Both the position numbers and the translations under genes were made by a program. From NCBI GenBank assembly GCA_025927935.1, contig JAICKM010000247.1, positions 1 through 8,911 of the forward strand: a stretch of 8,911 bases of DNA, read 5' to 3'. The notes under the pieces were generated by a model. It was not told the DNA's origin. It saw nothing but the letters and a program-made list of their open reading frames with translations, and ran no database searches. The DNA is from Chloroflexia bacterium (GTDB lineage Bacteria > Chloroflexota > Chloroflexia > QHBQ01 > JADMIH01). Below, piece after piece: positions 5,429 through 8,911 of this stretch. Position 1 is the stretch's first letter, and every line of letters begins with the position of its first letter.

Positions 5429-6583
5429 ATGGTGAGCGATCAGAAACCAGCACAAGCAAAGGGGCTTGAGGGCGTTGTCGTGGCATCGAGCGCACTAAGC
5501 CTGGTGGAGGGCACCGTGGGGCGGCTGAGCTACCGCGGCTATAATATTGACGACCTGGCGGAGAAGTCCAGTTTTGAAGAAGTAACCTATCTGCTCTGGT
5601 ATGGCGAACTGCCCACCGCCGCGCAGTTGAAAGATTTCTCGGGCAAACTGCGCGCCGCGCGCAAGATGCCGGCGCTGGCCGAGCAGGTGTTGCGGGTGCT
5701 GCCCCTGGAGGGCGAGCCGATTGACGCTTTGCGCACCGTCGTGTCCGCGCTGGCGCTGGCCGACAGCGATGTGGACAACACCAGCCGCGAGGCGGTGATT
5801 GAGAAGGGCACCCGGCTGGCCGGACTCTTCCCGACGATTGTGGCCGCCTACCACCGGCTGCGCGAGCACCAGGAGCCAATCGCCCCGCGGGAGGATCTCA
5901 GCCACGCGGCCAACATGCTCTACATGCTCACGGGCACTGTGCCCCAGGACGCGCAGACGAACGCGCTCAACGCCTATCTGGTCCTGGCCGCCGAGCACAG
6001 CCTGAACGCCAGCACGTTTGCCGCCATGGTGACTATCTCGGCGGTGAGCGACTATTACTCGGGCATCGTCACGGCCATCGGCACGCTGCGCGGGGTCTCG
6101 CATGGCCGCGCCAACGAGAAGGCCATGGACATGCTGATGGAGATCGAGTCGCCGGACAATGTGGAGAGCTTTGTCGACCACGCACTGGCCACCAAGCGCC
6201 GCCTGATGGGCATGGGCCACCGCATCTATAAGACGCGCGACCCGCGCGCCAAGCACCTGGCCCATCACGCCCAGAACCTTGCCAAGATCGTGAACGACAC
6301 GCGCTGGTTCGACATCGCCAACCGCCTGGACGAGATGTCGGCCTCGCACCCCTACTTCGCCGAGCGCAAGCTCTACCCGAACGTGGAGTTCTATTCGGCG
6401 CCAGTGCTCTACGGCCTGGGGCTGGCGCCCGATCTGATGCCGGCCGCCTTTGCTTGCAGCCGCATCGCCGGGTGGACCGGGCACATCCTGGAGCAACTGG
6501 CCGACAACCGCATCATCCGCCCCAGCGCGGACTACAACGGCCCGGAGCCGCGCGCTTACGCAAATCTAGCCGACCGGGGCTAA
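5429..6583 (+). CDS. Citrate synthase family protein (citrate/2-methylcitrate synthase-like), catalytic Asp replaced by Glu
   Basis: 384 residues, the usual length of compact bacterial citrate synthases, which condense an acyl-CoA (normally acetyl-CoA) with oxaloacetate in the cytoplasm. Markers in order: KGLEGVVVASSALS and GRLSYRGYNIDDLAE (11-45), LLWYGELP (55-62), EHSLNASTFAA (189-199, oxaloacetate-binding His190), GVSHGRANEK (222-231, catalytic His225), GMGHRIYKTRDPRAKHL (261-277, His264 and substrate Arg273), YPNVEFYSAP (316-325), GWTGHILEQLADNRIIRP (348-365). The catalytic aspartate of the classic PNVDFYSG motif is Glu320 here, and the usual HGGAN is HGRAN. The ATG has AGAGGAG 5 nt upstream; the GTG two residues later in the MVS start is a possible alternative at 8 nt. 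Upstream are two tandem promoters, and downstream a terminator, so it is probably monocistronic. I leave the symbol blank because the active-site changes make the exact reaction uncertain. Confidence 0.92.
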   Translation: MVSDQKPAQAKGLEGVVVASSALSLVEGTVGRLSYRGYNIDDLAEKSSFEEVTYLLWYGELPTAAQLKDFSGKLRAARKMPALAEQVLRVLPLEGEPIDALRTVVSALALADSDVDNTSREAVIEKGTRLAGLFPTIVAAYHRLREHQEPIAPREDLSHAANMLYMLTGTVPQDAQTNALNAYLVLAAEHSLNASTFAAMVTISAVSDYYSGIVTAIGTLRGVSHGRANEKAMDMLMEIESPDNVESFVDHALATKRRLMGMGHRIYKTRDPRAKHLAHHAQNLAKIVNDTRWFDIANRLDEMSASHPYFAERKLYPNVEFYSAPVLYGLGLAPDLMPAAFACSRIAGWTGHILEQLADNRIIRPSADYNGPEPRAYANLADRG

Positions 6584-6615
6584 AATCCCGGCCCACCGCG
6601 AGCTCGCGCATTACC

Positions 6616-6642
6616 AGGGGACGGCATCCGGCCGTCCCCTTT
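6616..6642 (+). terminator. Intrinsic terminator after the citrate synthase gene
   Basis: AGGGGACGGC (6616-6625), loop ATCCG, GCCGTCCCCT (6631-6640): a perfect 10-bp GC-rich stem starting 32 bp after the stop codon, followed only by a short TTT and then GTC. The stem is strong and the T-tract weak. Confidence 0.7.
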
Positions 6643-6773
6643 GTCATGCCCGCAAATCCGCTAACTGTGCCGGTGCGTAGGAATGAGCAAGCGCCCCGGT
6701 AACGGCCAGGGCCTGTCTGAATGCCAAAGGCGCGAAATCGGGTGTTGCGCCCGACCGAGGAACCGCGCCGCCT

Positions 6774-6779
6774 GAGGAG
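6774..6779 (+). promoter_or_regulatory. Ribosome binding site of the DUF427 gene
   Basis: GAGGAG 8 nt before the ATG at 6788 fixes the start. In the 130 bp between the preceding terminator and this site I found no convincing -10/-35 pair. Confidence 0.65.
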
Positions 6780-6787
6780 TAGTCATT

Positions 6788-7285
6788 ATGATCCAGCCCG
6801 AACGCATCCCGCCCGGCCCCGGCCAGGAATCGGTGTGGGATTATCCCCGCCCGCCGCGACTGGAAGACTCGCCCGCCCATATTCAAGTGATTTTTAACGG
6901 CGTGGTGATCGCCGAGACCCGGCGCGCGAAACGGATCCTGGAGACCAGCCACCCGCCGGTCTACTATATCCCGCCGGATGACTTGCGGCGCGAATACTTC
7001 ATCCCGGTGGCCGGCACCACCTTCTGCGAGTGGAAGGGCCGCGCAGCCTACTACGACATCCGGGTGAACGGCAAGGCCGCGCCCGCCGCCGCCTGGTACT
7101 ACCCGCACCCGTCCGGCCCGTATACAGACCTGCGTAACTACGTCGCGGTGTATCCTGACCGCATGGATGCCTGTCTGGTCGATGGGGAACGCGTGCGTCC
7201 TCAGCCGGGCGATTTCTACGGCGGCTGGATCACCAGCGCCGTCGTGGGGCCGTTCAAAGGCGCGCCGGGTACACTCGGCTGGTGA
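6788..7285 (+). CDS. DUF427 domain protein
   Basis: 165 residues, nearly all one DUF427 domain (PF04248), a small beta-rich fold of unknown function found widely in bacteria and fungi. Diagnostic parts are HIQVIFNGVVIAETRRAKRI (31-50), PPVYYIPPDDLRREYF (56-71), the FCEWKGRAAYYDIRVNGK block (79-96, family form C-x-K-G-x-A-x-Y), AAWYYPHP (101-108) and LRNYVAVYPDRMDACLVDGE (115-134, family form ...YWDKMDAW...). The conserved Cys80, Lys83, Gly84, Tyr88 and Tyr104 could line a pocket, but no activity is established. There is no signal peptide, so it is cytoplasmic. It lies between two terminators and is probably transcribed alone. The domain call is firm; the biological role is unknown. Confidence 0.88.
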   Translation: MIQPERIPPGPGQESVWDYPRPPRLEDSPAHIQVIFNGVVIAETRRAKRILETSHPPVYYIPPDDLRREYFIPVAGTTFCEWKGRAAYYDIRVNGKAAPAAAWYYPHPSGPYTDLRNYVAVYPDRMDACLVDGERVRPQPGDFYGGWITSAVVGPFKGAPGTLGW

Positions 7286-7305
7286 GCCGGGGCGCGGCAA
7301 ACGAA

Positions 7306-7337
7306 AGGGGCCGGGCAGCCTGCGCTGCCCGGCCCCT
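7306..7337. terminator. Bidirectional terminator between convergent genes
   Basis: AGGGGCCGGGCAGC (7306-7319), loop CTGC, GCTGCCCGGCCCCT (7324-7337): a perfect 14-bp stem. It lies between the DUF427 stop (7285) and the SLH gene stop (7362). Read on the minus strand it is followed by TTCGTTTG, so it should end the SLH transcript best. On the plus strand it is followed by GGTGTAG with no T-tract. Confidence 0.75.
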
Positions 7338-7361
7338 GGTGTAGCTGCCTGATACGGCGGC

Positions 7362-8876
7362 TTACGGCCCGAAGAAGAGGACCTTGTCGATCTTGGCGAT
7401 CTGGCCGCGCGTGGCGTTGCTGCCCCAGCGGAAGTAGAGGCCGGGGCACGGCTCGCCCGGACTACCGCAGCTATAGCCGCTGATCACGCCGCTTTGGCTG
7501 TAGAGCCGCTCGATGTAGAGCCAGAAGGGGTTAGCCGACGGCACATCACGGAACGTCTGCTGCGTGGCCGGGATGGTGTTGTTCAGACCCTTGGCGTTCG
7601 CCAGGATCTTCGCCAACTGGCCGCGCGTCACCGGTGCGCCCCAGCGGAAGTAGGGCCGGTTGCCCGGCGCCACGCAAGGCTCGTTGGGGCCACCGCAGGT
7701 GTAGCCGCTGATCAGCCCGCGTGAGGCCATGCGCTCGATGAAGGGATAGAAGGGGTTGCTCGGCCCCACATCCTCGAACGTCTGCGTGGTCACGGTCTCG
7801 GTGAAACCGGCCGAGTTCGACGCGATCTTGGCGATCTGGCCGCGCGAGGTGTTCGCATCGGGCCGGAACGTCGTGTCGCTGTAGCCGCTCACAATGCCGT
7901 GGCAAGCCAGGTACGACACATAGTTGTAGTAGTAGCTACCAAGCGGTACATCGCTGAACGAACCGCAGATGCTCGCCAAGGGGCTAAACAGGTCGCGGTC
8001 GCCGACCGTGACGCTACTGTTGGGATTGATGGTCAGGTTCCACTGGAGACCCGCACCCGAGTCGTGCTGTTGGTCGGGCGGGGAGTAAATAGTATTGTCG
8101 AAACCCGGACCCGGACCGGATGTACTGCCGATATTGTCCCAAATGACACTAAAGCGGGCTTCTTGGTAGGCGGAGGCCGGGGTGTTCGGGTTGGGCACGA
8201 ACTGCTGGTAAAGCGTCGTCCCGGCCAGGCTTCCTGTCGTCGGAGTGTAGTAGTCGCCTATACCGCCTGAACTGGGATCATAGTACCCATACCCCGAGTC
8301 GCTACCTCCTGTGTAAAGGTCCGCAGCGTGGAACAGGGTCGCAGTCACCGGAGTCGTACCACCTATCTGCGCGAGCGTGAAGTTCATCCCGACAAATTCA
8401 GCACCATTCACGTAGGATGCCGTCTGTGTAAGTCGGAGGTTGGTGCCTGGCACTGTAGCCACCGTGGTGATAACCCACGGATCTGTTGGAGTGCCAGTAC
8501 CCATGCGAGTGTTGCTCAGTGGGGCATAGTCGTTGTTAGGGTTGCCGGCCTCAATCGGATTGGGTCCGTAGACGGCTGTAGCAGCGCCCGTATTGACCCA
8601 CAAGAAAACGCCTTCATCTCGGGGGCCGTAAAACTGCTCACCAAGATCCCGATACTTGATGGACATTTGGAAGTCGTCTTCAACCGTGATCGTCAGTGGA
8701 AAGCCTGCGATAACCTGATCACTCGCCGGGTTTCCAGGCTGCTTGGGGGGCAGCGGCTTGGTGACGGGGTGGGCGGCGGTGCTGCGCGCTCCGCCGAGCA
8801 CGATCAGCGCGACCATGCCGAACAGCAGGCCACACCAGGTGAGAATCGCGCGAGTATGGACTCGACTCGAATGCAT
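7362..8876 (-). CDS. Secreted cell-surface protein with three C-terminal SLH domains
   Basis: 504 residues. The N-terminus is a signal peptide: basic MHSSRVHTR, a hydrophobic core at about 11-29, and a likely cut after TAA near residue 35. Residues 55-300 are an extracellular domain I do not recognise, rich in Gly, Thr, Tyr, Asn and Pro and probably beta-sheet. Three SLH repeats follow at about 306-355, 366-425 and 441-500, each with a (F)xDV start, a GxISGY/GIVSGY centre and a T/S-RGQ-(I/L)-AKI end. Their RGQ motifs are at 345, 418 and 490, a 72-73-residue period. SLH domains anchor proteins non-covalently to cell-wall polymers or the envelope. Repeats 2 and 3 carry a Cys-bracketed insert (CGGPNEPC 394-401, CGSPGEPC 470-477); repeat 1 has Cys304 and Cys325 instead. 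AAGGAAGG lies 11 nt before the ATG. The binding partner and role of the N-terminal domain are unknown. Confidence 0.9.
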   Translation of the reverse strand: MHSSRVHTRAILTWCGLLFGMVALIVLGGARSTAAHPVTKPLPPKQPGNPASDQVIAGFPLTITVEDDFQMSIKYRDLGEQFYGPRDEGVFLWVNTGAATAVYGPNPIEAGNPNNDYAPLSNTRMGTGTPTDPWVITTVATVPGTNLRLTQTASYVNGAEFVGMNFTLAQIGGTTPVTATLFHAADLYTGGSDSGYGYYDPSSGGIGDYYTPTTGSLAGTTLYQQFVPNPNTPASAYQEARFSVIWDNIGSTSGPGPGFDNTIYSPPDQQHDSGAGLQWNLTINPNSSVTVGDRDLFSPLASICGSFSDVPLGSYYYNYVSYLACHGIVSGYSDTTFRPDANTSRGQIAKIASNSAGFTETVTTQTFEDVGPSNPFYPFIERMASRGLISGYTCGGPNEPCVAPGNRPYFRWGAPVTRGQLAKILANAKGLNNTIPATQQTFRDVPSANPFWLYIERLYSQSGVISGYSCGSPGEPCPGLYFRWGSNATRGQIAKIDKVLFFGP

Positions 8877-8901
8877 GCTAAAGGTCCTTCCTTGCGATGT
8901 G

Positions 8902-8907
8902 ACTATA
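8902..8907 (-). promoter_or_regulatory. Possible -10 box of the SLH gene (promoter cut by window edge)
   Basis: TATAGT on the minus strand, 25 bp before the ATG. It would start transcription near 8895 and leave a leader of about 19 nt that holds the ribosome site. The -35 region is outside the window, so this is weak. Confidence 0.25.
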
Positions 8908-8911
8908 TTCA

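Noticed and set aside
5540..5555. TATAAT-like box inside the citrate synthase gene
   Set aside because: It encodes the conserved RGYNID residues, so the match follows from the codons; there is no gene start downstream to serve.
5495..6496. 333-codon open frame on the minus strand
   Set aside because: Antisense to citrate synthase, whose motifs are unmistakable; the frame has no domain and biased composition.
1..8911. CRISPR arrays, tRNA or rRNA genes, insertion sequences, integrases
   Set aside because: I found no regular spaced repeats, cloverleaf sequences, rRNA motifs, transposase frames or terminal inverted repeats on either strand.

Overview
The window is GC-rich, bacterial and gene-dense. 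Three things suggest Chloroflexota: the style of the three C-terminal SLH repeats (RGQIAKI-type), the methyltransferase with a zinc-ribbon head and coiled-coil tail, and the simple and palindromic repeats in the gaps. This is an inference from family style; there is no rRNA or other marker gene to prove it.

Left part (1-2865). The 3' end of a membrane glycosyltransferase-like gene (+) runs into the window and converges, with overlap, on a two-gene minus-strand unit. That unit has a near-consensus promoter (TTGACA-18-TACAAT), a small uncharacterised zinc-ribbon protein, and a class I SAM methyltransferase with a Trm112-like zinc-binding head and a coiled-coil tail. The neighbouring glycosyltransferase suggests envelope glycan work, but the substrate is unknown.

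Middle gap (2866-3306). About 440 bp has no convincing gene. It holds a tandem heptamer, a perfect 9-bp inverted repeat with a 1-nt centre that looks like a dispersed unit, and a GGGGC/GCCCC hairpin.

Centre (3307-6583). A translationally coupled pair (minus) encodes the two subunits of a glutaconate-CoA-transferase-family enzyme. It is divergent from a citrate synthase gene (plus). The roughly 370 bp between them carries a compact divergent promoter region: one minus-strand promoter with an extended -10, and two tandem plus-strand promoters with perfect TATAAT boxes. Both enzymes carry changes at positions expected to be catalytic. The beta subunit has glycine or valine where the family's glutamate should be. 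The citrate synthase has Glu in place of the catalytic Asp (PNVEFYS instead of PNVDFYS). Both use acyl-CoA chemistry, so the cluster may act on a non-standard CoA ester, but no substrate can be read from the sequence.

Right part (6584-8911). A terminator follows the citrate synthase. Next comes a DUF427 protein (plus), a strong symmetric hairpin that can end both convergent transcripts, and a large secreted SLH-domain cell-surface protein (minus) whose promoter is mostly outside the window.

The best candidates for something undescribed are the CoA-transferase-like pair without its catalytic glutamate, next to an Asp-to-Glu citrate synthase, and the uncharacterised zinc-ribbon protein paired with the methyltransferase.
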